From Acaudatibacter sp963835495 (lineage in GTDB: Bacteria > Pseudomonadota > Alphaproteobacteria > Caulobacterales > Caulobacteraceae): a stretch of DNA of 64,000 nucleotides. The notes under the pieces were generated by a model. The model worked only from the letters and a program-made list of their open reading frames with translations. It made no database searches and was not told where the DNA came from. Numbering within the stretch: position 1 is the stretch's first letter; each line of letters opens with the position of its first letter. Made by a program: the position numbers and the translations under genes. This document shows positions 34,045 through 40,741 of the stretch, in pieces. The DNA is taken from assembly GCA_963835495.1 (NCBI GenBank), contig CAWIFQ010000005.1, positions 1,798,001 through 1,862,000 of the forward strand, in the 5' to 3' direction.

Positions 34045-34685
34045 CGATCTCCCTTCGGCGGTTGTGGTTGGCGGCTGATCCGGGGCCCTTCGGCGCCGCC
34101 CCGGATCAGCGCGAGCATCTCGGCGGCGAGGAACTCGGGGGCTTCAGCGGTCGCGCCGCCGCGGGCGCCCATGCCGAGCGCGATCACCCAGAAGCGGTGG
34201 GCGTGGACGGCGGTGTCGCCGGGCGGCTGGTTCTGGCGCGCGCGGTGGTCGCGAAGCGCCCGGTCGCTCTCGGCGTCGAGCCGCTCGAACGTGCGCTGCA
34301 CCAGCGGCTGCAGGTCCTGGCGGCGGTGGGCCAGCGCCAGCGCCTCGACGAACAGATTGAGCCCCGGCGCGCCGATTACGCACTTGATCATCGTCTCGAT
34401 GTAGTCGCGCTCGTTCTTCGGGTGCGACGAGGCCTCTTCGGCGTCGCGGGCGAGGTAGAGCATCTCGCGGCAGGCGGCCTCGACGAACAGCGCTTCCTTG
34501 GTTCCGAAATAGTAGGTCACCTGACTGGGAAACGCGCCGGCGTCGGCGGCGATCTCGGCCACCGAAACATCGGCCAGCCCGGATGCCTTGAACCGCGCGG
34601 CGGCGGCGTCGAGCAGGCGCGAGCGCATCCGCTGGCCCGGTTTCTCGGCGGCTTGAGGCTCGACGTGTTCGACTGCCCTTAGCAT
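34041..34685 (-). CDS. TetR-family regulator of the PhyH operon
   Basis: 214 residues from the ATG at 34685. I prefer this to the upstream frame start (34721) because the longer version would begin inside the palindromic operator. The helix-turn-helix is RSRLLDAAAARFKASGLADV, then SVAEIAADAGAFPSQVTYYF and GTKEALFVEAACREML. The C-terminal ligand domain includes NLFVEALALAHRRQDLQPLV. The stop overlaps the PhyH start by 4 bp. The palindrome 17 bp upstream of the start suggests autorepression and coregulation of the dioxygenase by its substrate or product. Confidence 0.87.
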   Translation of the reverse strand: MLRAVEHVEPQAAEKPGQRMRSRLLDAAAARFKASGLADVSVAEIAADAGAFPSQVTYYFGTKEALFVEAACREMLYLARDAEEASSHPKNERDYIETMIKCVIGAPGLNLFVEALALAHRRQDLQPLVQRTFERLDAESDRALRDHRARQNQPPGDTAVHAHRFWVIALGMGARGGATAEAPEFLAAEMLALIRGGAEGPRISRQPQPPKGDR

Positions 34686-34701
34686 GACGGCGCTTGTATC
34701 T

Positions 34702-34718
34702 CGTTCAAATTTTGAACG
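34702..34718. promoter_or_regulatory. 17-bp palindromic TetR operator
   Basis: Perfect inverted repeat CGTTCAAA-T-TTTGAACG, with further outer symmetry (GTAT at 34696-34699 and ATAC at 34721-34724). It lies 17 bp upstream of the tetR start codon in the promoter of the tetR-phyH operon, where binding would block transcription. Confidence 0.7.
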
Positions 34719-34721
34719 CAA

Positions 34722-35155
34722 TACAACTTCGTGCGCGTGAGACGGCTGGGGCCCTTGCAGGTCTGCTTACAGCCAGATGTTTCACGTGAAACCGCTATTC
34801 ACCGTTGATAACGGTCCCCCGCCGCGCCGCGCGCGGTCTTAGCCGCCGCGCCGGTTGCAGTTTTTCTACGGATCGACGATTTCAAAGACCGGCGCCTGAA
34901 CGGACGCCAGGCCCCAGCAGCCAACGCGAACTGACCGTCGTCAAGGGGGGCCGAGACGTCGCCGCGGCCGCTCAGGCTTGACCGCGCACCCGCCGCCCCG
35001 CTAGGTCACCGGCGATGACCTTCGCCGTTCGCCTTCGCCAGCGCTACTACCGCCAGCTTCCATAGCTGAGCGGCAGGTCAACTTCGTCCCAGCCGCCCGG
35101 AAGGTCGGCGGCGTCAAAACGGTCTCCGGCCGCAGTGCCCTCTCAGGAGCCGTCC
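34722..35155. other. Gene-free gap between the tetR-phyH operon and tyrA
   Basis: No convincing coding sequence in 434 bp. The left part is AT-richer and holds the parS site (34778-34793) and a palindrome ACCGTT-gat-AACGGT (34801-34815). From about 34816 to 35130 it is GC-rich without recognisable gene, tRNA or strong terminator. The tyrA promoter should lie in the right part, ending with the AGGAG ribosome site at 35145-35149. Confidence 0.6.
34778..34793. other. Chromosomal parS (ParB-binding) site
   Basis: TGTTTCACGTGAAACC matches the universal parS consensus TGTTTCACGTGAAACA at 15 of 16 positions, including the entire 14-bp palindrome GTTTCACGTGAAAC. It is intergenic. ParB loads at such sites, which cluster near the chromosomal origin, so this window probably lies in the origin-proximal region. 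No parA/parB gene is present here. Confidence 0.85.
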
Positions 35156-36127
35156 ATGACTGATCAGACTCAAGCCGCACCAGCCGCCGCCCAAGTCGCC
35201 AGCGGACCGGTCTATGCCCGCATGGCCGTGATCGGCGGCGGCCTGATCGGCTCTTCGGTGATCCGCGCGGCACGGTCGCACGGCGCCGTCGGCGAAGTGA
35301 CGGTGGCCGACGCCAATCCGGCGCACCGCGAACGGCTGACGGCGCTGGGCATCGCCGACGGCGTGTTCGCCGATCCGGCCGAGGCGGTGCGCGGCGCCGA
35401 CCTGATCGTACTGGCGGTGCCGGTGATGGCGATGGGCGCGGCGACCGCGGCCGCCGCGGCGGGCATGAAACCCGGCGCCACGCTCACCGACGTCGGCTCG
35501 GTTAAAGGCATGGTGGCCGAAGCGATGGCGGCGGCGGCGCCGGCCGGCGTGTTCGTGATCCCGGGCCACCCGGTCGCCGGCACCGAGCAGTCCGGTCCGG
35601 ACGCCGGTTTCGCCACCCTGTTCGAGAACCGCTGGAACATCCTCACGCCGCAGAAGCGGGACGACGCGCCTTACCTGGCGGCGCTGGAGACGCTGACCGA
35701 GTTCTGGATGCGGCTCGGCGCCCGGGTCGAGCTGATGGACCCGGCGCACCACGACCTGGTGCTGGCCGTCACCTCGCACCTGCCGCACCTGATCGCCTAC
35801 AACATCGTCGGCACCGCCGCCGACCTGGAAGAGGTCACCCAGGGCGAGGTGATGAAGTTTTCCGCCGGCGGCTTTCGCGACTTCACCCGCATCGCCGCCT
35901 CCGACCCGGTGATGTGGCGCGACGTGTTCCTCAGCAACAAGGATGCGGTGCTGGAGATCCTCGGCCGCTTCACCGAGGACCTGCAGGCGCTGTCGCGGCT
36001 GATCCGCTGGGGCGAGGGCGACAAGCTGCAGGCGCTGTTCACCCGGACCCGCGAGATCCGCCTCGGCATTGTCGCGGCCGGTCAGGAGAGCGCCGAGCCG
36101 AACTTTGGGCGCGATAAGCGCGAATAG
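35156..36127 (+). CDS. tyrA: Prephenate/arogenate dehydrogenase
   Basis: NAD(P)-dependent oxidative decarboxylase of tyrosine synthesis, 323 residues. The start ATG 35156 has AGGAG 6 nt upstream. The Rossmann motif is MAVIGGGLIGSSVIRAARSH. Substrate-site blocks are TLTDVGSVKGMVAEAM, VIPGHPVAGTEQSGPDAGFA (the conserved G-H-P-x-A-G) and VLAVTSHLPHLIAYNIVGTA, with DFTRIAASDPVMWRDVFLSN further on. There is no ACT or chorismate-mutase domain. It is usually adjacent to hisC, but here the two are separated by 2.7 kb. It ends 7 bp before the convergent SDR gene. Confidence 0.9.
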   Translation: MTDQTQAAPAAAQVASGPVYARMAVIGGGLIGSSVIRAARSHGAVGEVTVADANPAHRERLTALGIADGVFADPAEAVRGADLIVLAVPVMAMGAATAAAAAGMKPGATLTDVGSVKGMVAEAMAAAAPAGVFVIPGHPVAGTEQSGPDAGFATLFENRWNILTPQKRDDAPYLAALETLTEFWMRLGARVELMDPAHHDLVLAVTSHLPHLIAYNIVGTAADLEEVTQGEVMKFSAGGFRDFTRIAASDPVMWRDVFLSNKDAVLEILGRFTEDLQALSRLIRWGEGDKLQALFTRTREIRLGIVAAGQESAEPNFGRDKRE

Positions 36128-36134
36128 CCGGCGA

Positions 36135-37025
36135 TCAGGCCAGGTAGTCGCCCAGGAGCCCAGCAAGCAGACCGGGCCCGGTTGGCCGCCACCCGGTGCT
36201 TTGCTGCGTGACGTCGCTTGAGGCCGGCATGTCGTTCGACGCGGGAAGCGCGAAGAAGCCGAAGTGAGCGGGCGCCGCCTCGGCGTCGAGGCTGCGGACC
36301 GGCAGTCCGAGCTTCTGCCCGATCGCGTCGGCGATGGACCGTAAAGTCACGCCTTCCTCGCCGACCGCGTGGAGTCGCTGGCCCGGCTGGCCGTGCTCGA
36401 GTCCGAGCCGGAACAGCCGCGCCGCGTCGCGGCGATGCACGGCCGGCCACCGATTGGCGCCGTCGCCCACATAGGCGGACACCCCGGTCTGGCGCGCCAT
36501 GGCGATCAGCGGCGAGACCAGCCCCTGCGCCTGCAGATCGTGGACCGAGGGCGGCAAGCGGACGACCACCGATCTGACGCCCGTCTCGCTGGCGGACAGC
36601 GCCAGCTGTTCCGGGGCGCCGCGGACCGCGGCCATGCCCTCGGTCTGCGCCGGGTCGGCCTCCGTGCTGGGGCGCCCTGGCGTGCTGGCGGTCATACCCG
36701 AGGTGACGACGAGCGGCTTGCCGGAGCCCGCCAGCGCTTCCGACATCGCCGAAACGGCGCGCAGATCGGTCTCGCCCATCTCGACGTATCTCGAGAAATC
36801 GTGGCCGAACGCACAGTGGATGACGCCGTCGCTGGCGCGGGCGGCCTCCGCCAGGCGCTCCGGCTCGGACACGTCGCCCCGATGCGCCTCCACCCCCCAC
36901 CCGGCCAGGGTCGCCGCGGCCTGGTCGCTGCGCGCCAGGCCCGTGACCCGATGCCCCGCCGCCAGCAACTCCTCGATGATCGCCGAGCCGATGAACCCCG
37001 TCGCGCCGGTCAGGAACACACGCAT
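36135..37025 (-). CDS. NAD(P)-dependent SDR-type oxidoreductase (epimerase-like)
   Basis: Extended/atypical short-chain dehydrogenase, 296 residues. I chose the ATG at 37025 (MRVFLTGATGFIGSAI) with GGAG about 9 nt upstream; a TTG two codons earlier is less likely. The cofactor loop GATGFIG, the RSDQAAATLAGWGVEAHRGD segment after beta-2, and VIHCAFGHDFSRY are visible. The classical YxxxK is replaced by another arrangement, as in many NAD-binding_10/epimerase relatives. It is divergent from an XRE-MmyB regulator, a pairing seen very often, so the regulator probably controls it. Its substrate is unknown. Confidence 0.85.
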   Translation of the reverse strand: MRVFLTGATGFIGSAIIEELLAAGHRVTGLARSDQAAATLAGWGVEAHRGDVSEPERLAEAARASDGVIHCAFGHDFSRYVEMGETDLRAVSAMSEALAGSGKPLVVTSGMTASTPGRPSTEADPAQTEGMAAVRGAPEQLALSASETGVRSVVVRLPPSVHDLQAQGLVSPLIAMARQTGVSAYVGDGANRWPAVHRRDAARLFRLGLEHGQPGQRLHAVGEEGVTLRSIADAIGQKLGLPVRSLDAEAAPAHFGFFALPASNDMPASSDVTQQSTGWRPTGPGLLAGLLGDYLA

Positions 37026-37118
37026 AGGCAAGATCTCCAGGTTTCACCGGAGACAAGCGTCCGCTTTTCGATTATCGTGGTAAAGTAGTGACCTTATCAT
37101 ATTAGGATTGCTAACAGG

Positions 37119-37952
37119 ATGGGCGAACTCCTAGCCGCCGAGAACATGCTCGGAACCTACCTGAGGGATCGTCGCTCGCGGCTCGATCCCGGTGCGTTCG
37201 GCTTTCCGACGGAGCGTCGCCGCACGCCTGGCTTGCGTCGCGAGGAAGTCGCGCAGCGGGCCAACATCAGTCCGACCTGGTACGCGTGGCTCGAACAGGG
37301 GCGGGGCGGGGCGCCCTCGGCCGACGTGCTCGACCGGATCGCGCGCGCCCTGATGCTCACCGACTTCGAACGCGAGCACCTGTTCCTGCTCGGCCTCGGG
37401 CGGCCGCCGGAAGCGCGCTATCGCAAGAACGAAGGCGTCACGCCCCGCCTGCAGCGGGTGCTCGATGCCTTGCACCCCAGCCCCGCCGTGATCAGAACGG
37501 CGACCTGGGACGTCATCGCCTGGAACCGCGCGGCGACCGTCATGCTGATGGACTATGGGTCGCTGCCGCCCGAGCAGCGCAACATGTTGCGCTTCATCTT
37601 CCTGGACCCCCGCGCCCGCGCCGCGCACTACGACTGGGAAAGCGTGGCGCGGCTCGTGTTGGGCGCGTTCCGGCTGGACGCCGCCCGCGCAGGGGCCGCG
37701 GCGGACGTGGAGCCGCTGGTCGACGAACTGTCCCGGCTCAGCCCCGAGTTCAAGGCGATGTGGCGCGACAACGAGGTTCCCGGCCACCGGGGCGAGATGG
37801 TCAAGCACGTCCGCCACCCGGTGCTCGGCCCGATCGCCTTCGAACTCTCGGCGTTCGCGGTGGACGGCCGCACCGACCTCAGCATGCTGGTCTACAATCC
37901 GGTGGCCGCGACCGACGCCGAACGGATCGGATCGCTGTCGCAGCAGCCCTAG
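37119..37952 (+). CDS. XRE-family regulator with MmyB-like ligand-binding domain
   Basis: 277-residue transcription factor. The N-terminal Cro/C1-type HTH lies at about residues 30-80 (LRREEVAQRANISPTWYAWL, then SADVLDRIARALMLTDFERE). The C-terminal MmyB-like domain, a PAS-related ligand-binding fold, includes WDVIAWNRAATVMLMDYGSL, PEQRNMLRFIFLDPRARAAH and MVKHVRHPVLGPIAFELSAF. The start ATG at 37119 has only weak ribosome-site character. The 93-bp AT-rich divergent region to the SDR gene should contain its operator; I see no clear perfect palindrome there. Confidence 0.88.
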   Translation: MGELLAAENMLGTYLRDRRSRLDPGAFGFPTERRRTPGLRREEVAQRANISPTWYAWLEQGRGGAPSADVLDRIARALMLTDFEREHLFLLGLGRPPEARYRKNEGVTPRLQRVLDALHPSPAVIRTATWDVIAWNRAATVMLMDYGSLPPEQRNMLRFIFLDPRARAAHYDWESVARLVLGAFRLDAARAGAAADVEPLVDELSRLSPEFKAMWRDNEVPGHRGEMVKHVRHPVLGPIAFELSAFAVDGRTDLSMLVYNPVAATDAERIGSLSQQP

Positions 37953-37970
37953 CCGTTCTCTCAAGCCAAA

Positions 37971-37997
37971 GCCCCGGCGCCGTTAAGACGCCGGGGC
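37971..37997. terminator. Hairpin between convergent genes
   Basis: Perfect 9-bp stem GCCCCGGCG / CGCCGGGGC (37971-37979 with 37989-37997) with a 9-nt loop, between the XRE regulator (ends 37952) and the cytochrome-porin gene (ends 38041, opposite strand). It is a probable bidirectional terminator; no T-run is present. Confidence 0.55.
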
Positions 37998-38040
37998 GAT
38001 GACCGAAGCGGGTCGGGGAGGCGATCGCCGCCCTCAGGCC

Positions 38041-39408
38041 CTAGTAGGCGCTCCAGATGAACAGCCGCAGGGTGTTGTTGTCCGCGGCGTTCGATCCGGC
38101 GCCGTCCCAGTTGTTCCGGGCGCCGTTGAAGCGGGTGTAGGCGGTGTACTGGACGCCGACCCGGGTGTTGAAGCGCTTGCCGAGCGGTGAGTTGCCCGCG
38201 CCCCAGGGCGTTGCGTCGAGCTGGAGCATGACGCCATCGCTGTCTGGGCGGAGGGTGCGGTTGCCGGCGTAGAGCAGCGGATTGGCCGAGCCGGTGGTTT
38301 CGAACCCAGCGACGGTGAGGCCGATCTTGTCGCGCCAGTAGTACGAGGCGTCGACGTGCACGTCGTCCAGGGTGTTGTTGACGCAGCTCTGGTCGCCGCC
38401 GGCCAGGGTGCAGGTGGCGGCCAGGCTCTGGCGCTCGTGCACCAGCCGCCCGTTGATCGTCAGCACGTCGGTATTGGCCAGCGTGTCGACATAGGAGGCG
38501 TCCAGGCCGAGGTCGGTGTAGCGGTCGGTGAAGCCGGTGGAGCGGTCGAGGCCGGGGTAGATGTCGGTGTGCATGCCGAACGCCCCGACCTCGAGCGTGC
38601 CCGTCTTGCCGACGTCATGCTGGAAGGCGAACCGGCCGTAAGGCGCCGCGCCCTTGATCGATCCGGGCGAGGTTGGATCCGCGCCCATGCTCGACAGCGC
38701 GCTGGGCCTTGGAGACCAGTAGGCGGCGCCTTCGAGATAGAACTCGGAGTTGATCCAGGCGTAGCCGGTCACGCCGAGCGAAGTCTGGGCCAGCGCACCG
38801 TTCAGCAGCGGCGAAGCCGAGGGGGACGGGGCGAGGGCGGAGCCGGTGTAGGGATAGCCCCAGGCCGGCAGGGTGTTCCACGCGTCCTGCACGGTCGGCG
38901 AGTTGTTGAGACCGAGCCCCAACGTGACGTCGGTCTTGTTGATCTTGGTCGTGGTGACGGCGCGCAGGTCGAGGTTGTCCCAGGTCCAGGCCTTGGCCAC
39001 GCCATCATAGGTGCCCTGCACGAAGGCGCCGAAGTGCTGGCCGAAGCCGCCGGCGAAGAACAGGCTGACCTGGTCGAGCGCCCAGTTGTCGTTGGGGTGC
39101 GAGTCCGGCGTCGGCGGCGGAATCTGCGCCTTCTGCGTCCTCAGGTACGAGGCCACGACCATCGCCGATAGCGGAATGCTCTTGTCGTTGGTGCGCAGGG
39201 TGTAGCCCTGCAGCTTGAACTCGCGGCCGAACGGCGTGAGTTGCGGTCCGAACCCGCCGATGTGGCAGCTCTGGCATGGCATGCCGGTCTGGGCCGCGAA
39301 GGCCGGGACGGCAGCGGCGTTGGTGGCGCTGACCGCCAACGCCGCCATGGCTAGGAGCCAGAGGGCGACGCAGCGTTGCGAAAAGGCCAGGAATGAAGCT
39401 AGGCGCAT
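38041..39408 (-). CDS. Cyc2-like outer-membrane monoheme cytochrome c-porin fusion
   Basis: 455 residues. The start ATG 39408 follows a GAGGGGG ribosome site. Residues 1-33 are a Sec signal peptide ending A-A-A. The mature N-terminus VPAFAAQTGMPCQSCH carries the only heme c site (CQSCH, residues 45-49), and TPFGREFKLQGYTLRTND follows at once. The remaining 380 residues are beta-rich with alternating aromatic strands and end in TLRLFIWSAY, an outer-membrane-barrel terminus. This layout (QTGM-x-C-x-x-C-H, LTPFGR-x-FK-L-x-GY, then a barrel) matches from memory the Cyc2 family of iron-oxidising porin-cytochromes and their less studied relatives. It is 14 bp downstream of a HiPIP gene. The proposed role is electron transfer across the outer membrane; direction and electron partner are not shown. 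Confidence 0.75.
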   Translation of the reverse strand: MRLASFLAFSQRCVALWLLAMAALAVSATNAAAVPAFAAQTGMPCQSCHIGGFGPQLTPFGREFKLQGYTLRTNDKSIPLSAMVVASYLRTQKAQIPPPTPDSHPNDNWALDQVSLFFAGGFGQHFGAFVQGTYDGVAKAWTWDNLDLRAVTTTKINKTDVTLGLGLNNSPTVQDAWNTLPAWGYPYTGSALAPSPSASPLLNGALAQTSLGVTGYAWINSEFYLEGAAYWSPRPSALSSMGADPTSPGSIKGAAPYGRFAFQHDVGKTGTLEVGAFGMHTDIYPGLDRSTGFTDRYTDLGLDASYVDTLANTDVLTINGRLVHERQSLAATCTLAGGDQSCVNNTLDDVHVDASYYWRDKIGLTVAGFETTGSANPLLYAGNRTLRPDSDGVMLQLDATPWGAGNSPLGKRFNTRVGVQYTAYTRFNGARNNWDGAGSNAADNNTLRLFIWSAY

Positions 39409-39422
39409 GTCCCCCTCGTCCT

Positions 39423-39710
39423 TCAGCCGGCTTTGCGAACGTAGAGGAAGCACCAGCCATTCGGTGCGATCGGGCTTTCGACGACCTTGCACGCCCCTGC
39501 GGACTCGTATTGCGAGCAATTCGCGCAGCGATCCGCCGCCTTGGGCGTCGGCTGGTACTTGGCCATCGACTGCGAGAACTTGGAGGCGGCGGCCGCCGGG
39601 CTCGCGGCGAGGCCAGCGCCGACAAGCGCGCCGACGCCGGCCGCCAGTCCGACGCTGCGCATGAAACCGCGGCGTGAGAGATCCAGGGTGTGAGTCTTAG
39701 TGGTGGTCAT
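39423..39710 (-). CDS. High-potential iron-sulfur protein (HiPIP), Tat-exported
   Basis: 95-residue precursor starting at ATG 39710, with GGAAGG about 9 nt upstream. The twin-arginine signal is LSRRGFMRSVGLAAGVGALV followed by AASPAAA. The mature part contains the four cluster cysteines in HiPIP spacing: C-x2-C (CANC), x8, C (GAC), x12, C (GWCFLYV). HiPIPs carry electrons in the periplasm to reaction centres or terminal oxidases; examples accept electrons from iron-oxidation systems (Iro, PioC). It lies 14 bp upstream of the cytochrome-porin gene, so the two form an operon, preceded by an FNR/FixK-type box. It is intact. Confidence 0.9.
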   Translation of the reverse strand: MTTTKTHTLDLSRRGFMRSVGLAAGVGALVGAGLAASPAAAASKFSQSMAKYQPTPKAADRCANCSQYESAGACKVVESPIAPNGWCFLYVRKAG

Positions 39711-39798
39711 GGGGGAACCTTCCCGACGATGTCGCGAACGGACGCTATGCGGCCTTCGCCAGTGCGAGCGAGGATCGGGCGACGGGGCGTCGCGGGCA

Positions 39799-39812
39799 TT
39801 GACGCAAGTCAA
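39799..39812. promoter_or_regulatory. FNR/FixK-type operator upstream of the HiPIP gene
   Basis: TTGAC-GCAA-GTCAA, a perfect palindrome that fits the CRP/FNR-family consensus TTGAY-N4-RTCAA used by FNR, FixK and FnrL. Its centre lies about 95 bp before the HiPIP start codon. A transcription start about 41 bp downstream would leave a leader of roughly 50 nt, so activation under low oxygen is plausible. The other neighbour, the b561 gene, points away on its own upstream promoter. Confidence 0.65.
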
Positions 39813-39986
39813 ACGCCGCCTCCGGGATAGTGCGTAGGTCGACGCTTGCGCCGCCGAGGGCGGCCGCACTCACGCTCGCGGAGTCTTTTTGTCCGGGGGA
39901 AGGGCTGGCCTACTCGACGGCCGGCGGCCGGCAGATGCCGCTCACACAGCGACGACCGCGGTCAGGCGCAGGTGGCGCAACGCCGC

Positions 39987-40610
39987 CTACGACGTCCGGG
40001 ACCGCATCGAGGCGGAGGAACTGGCTAGGTCGAAGCCGCGCTGAAGGTCGGCCGCCGCCTGCGGCGCAGGCTCGGCGGCGTTGGCCGGGAGCATGCGGCC
40101 AAGCACCCCGTCGCGCCGCCAGATCAGGTGGAAGGCGACGGCGGCGAGGTGCAGGCCGATCAGAGCATAGATCGCCCACTGCCCCGCCGAGTGCAGCCCG
40201 CCGAACAGGTCCGACAGGTCCTTGTCCTTCGGCAGCAGCAGCGGCGTCGGGACCGCGTTGAACAGCTTGGTGGCATGGCCGCCGTAGGTCGAGGTCAGAT
40301 AACCGGTGATCGGCATCCAGATCAGCGCGGCGAAGAACAGCCAGTAGACGATGTGCGCCAGCATCCGGTCCCAGGCGGCGACGGTCGCCGGGTAGGGCGG
40401 CGGCGGATCGCGGAAGCGCCAGAAGATGCGGAAGGCGGTGACCAGCAGCACGACGCCGCCCAAGGTCTTGTGCCAGTTGAACAGCGCCGACGAGAACGGA
40501 GTCCCCTCTTTGGCGTTAGTCATCACCCAGGCAAGCGGCAGTATGGCGAACATGCAAAGCGCGGTGATCCAGTGCAGGGACTGGTTCACGGGGGAGTATT
40601 TGGCCTGCAT
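39987..40610 (-). CDS. Cytochrome b561-family membrane protein
   Basis: Di-heme b-type cytochrome of the bacterial CybB/b561 family, 207 residues. The start ATG 40610 has AAGGAA 6 nt upstream. Four transmembrane helices contain the heme ligands: NQSLHWITALCMFAILPLAW, FNWHKTLGGVVLLVTAFRIF, RMLAHIVYWLFFAALIWMPI and GLHLAAVAFHLIW. It probably passes electrons between quinol and a periplasmic acceptor. It lies 276 bp upstream of the HiPIP/cytochrome-porin pair on the same strand, which suggests a shared electron-transfer path. The intervening FNR-type box implies separate transcription. The last 15 residues are polar and not conserved-looking. Confidence 0.87.
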   Translation of the reverse strand: MQAKYSPVNQSLHWITALCMFAILPLAWVMTNAKEGTPFSSALFNWHKTLGGVVLLVTAFRIFWRFRDPPPPYPATVAAWDRMLAHIVYWLFFAALIWMPITGYLTSTYGGHATKLFNAVPTPLLLPKDKDLSDLFGGLHSAGQWAIYALIGLHLAAVAFHLIWRRDGVLGRMLPANAAEPAPQAAADLQRGFDLASSSASMRSRTS

Positions 40611-40741
40611 TGACGTTCCTTGGGCGTTTCCCATGGGACGGGAACGCCTGCGTAGGCTCTATCGTTGCTTACGCCGAGGTTGAGGCGGCGGCTTAGGCGA
40701 CCATCCCGGCAAGATCGGCGAGCAGGTCCGCGGTGCTGGGC

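Noticed and set aside
34802..34813. A DnaA box in the TTGATAACGG stretch next to parS
   Set aside because: It matches the TTATCCACA consensus poorly, and no cluster of boxes or AT-rich unwinding region accompanies it.
37026..37118. A palindromic operator in the SDR/XRE divergent promoter
   Set aside because: The region is AT-rich and surely holds promoters, but I could not find a convincing symmetrical or repeated site.
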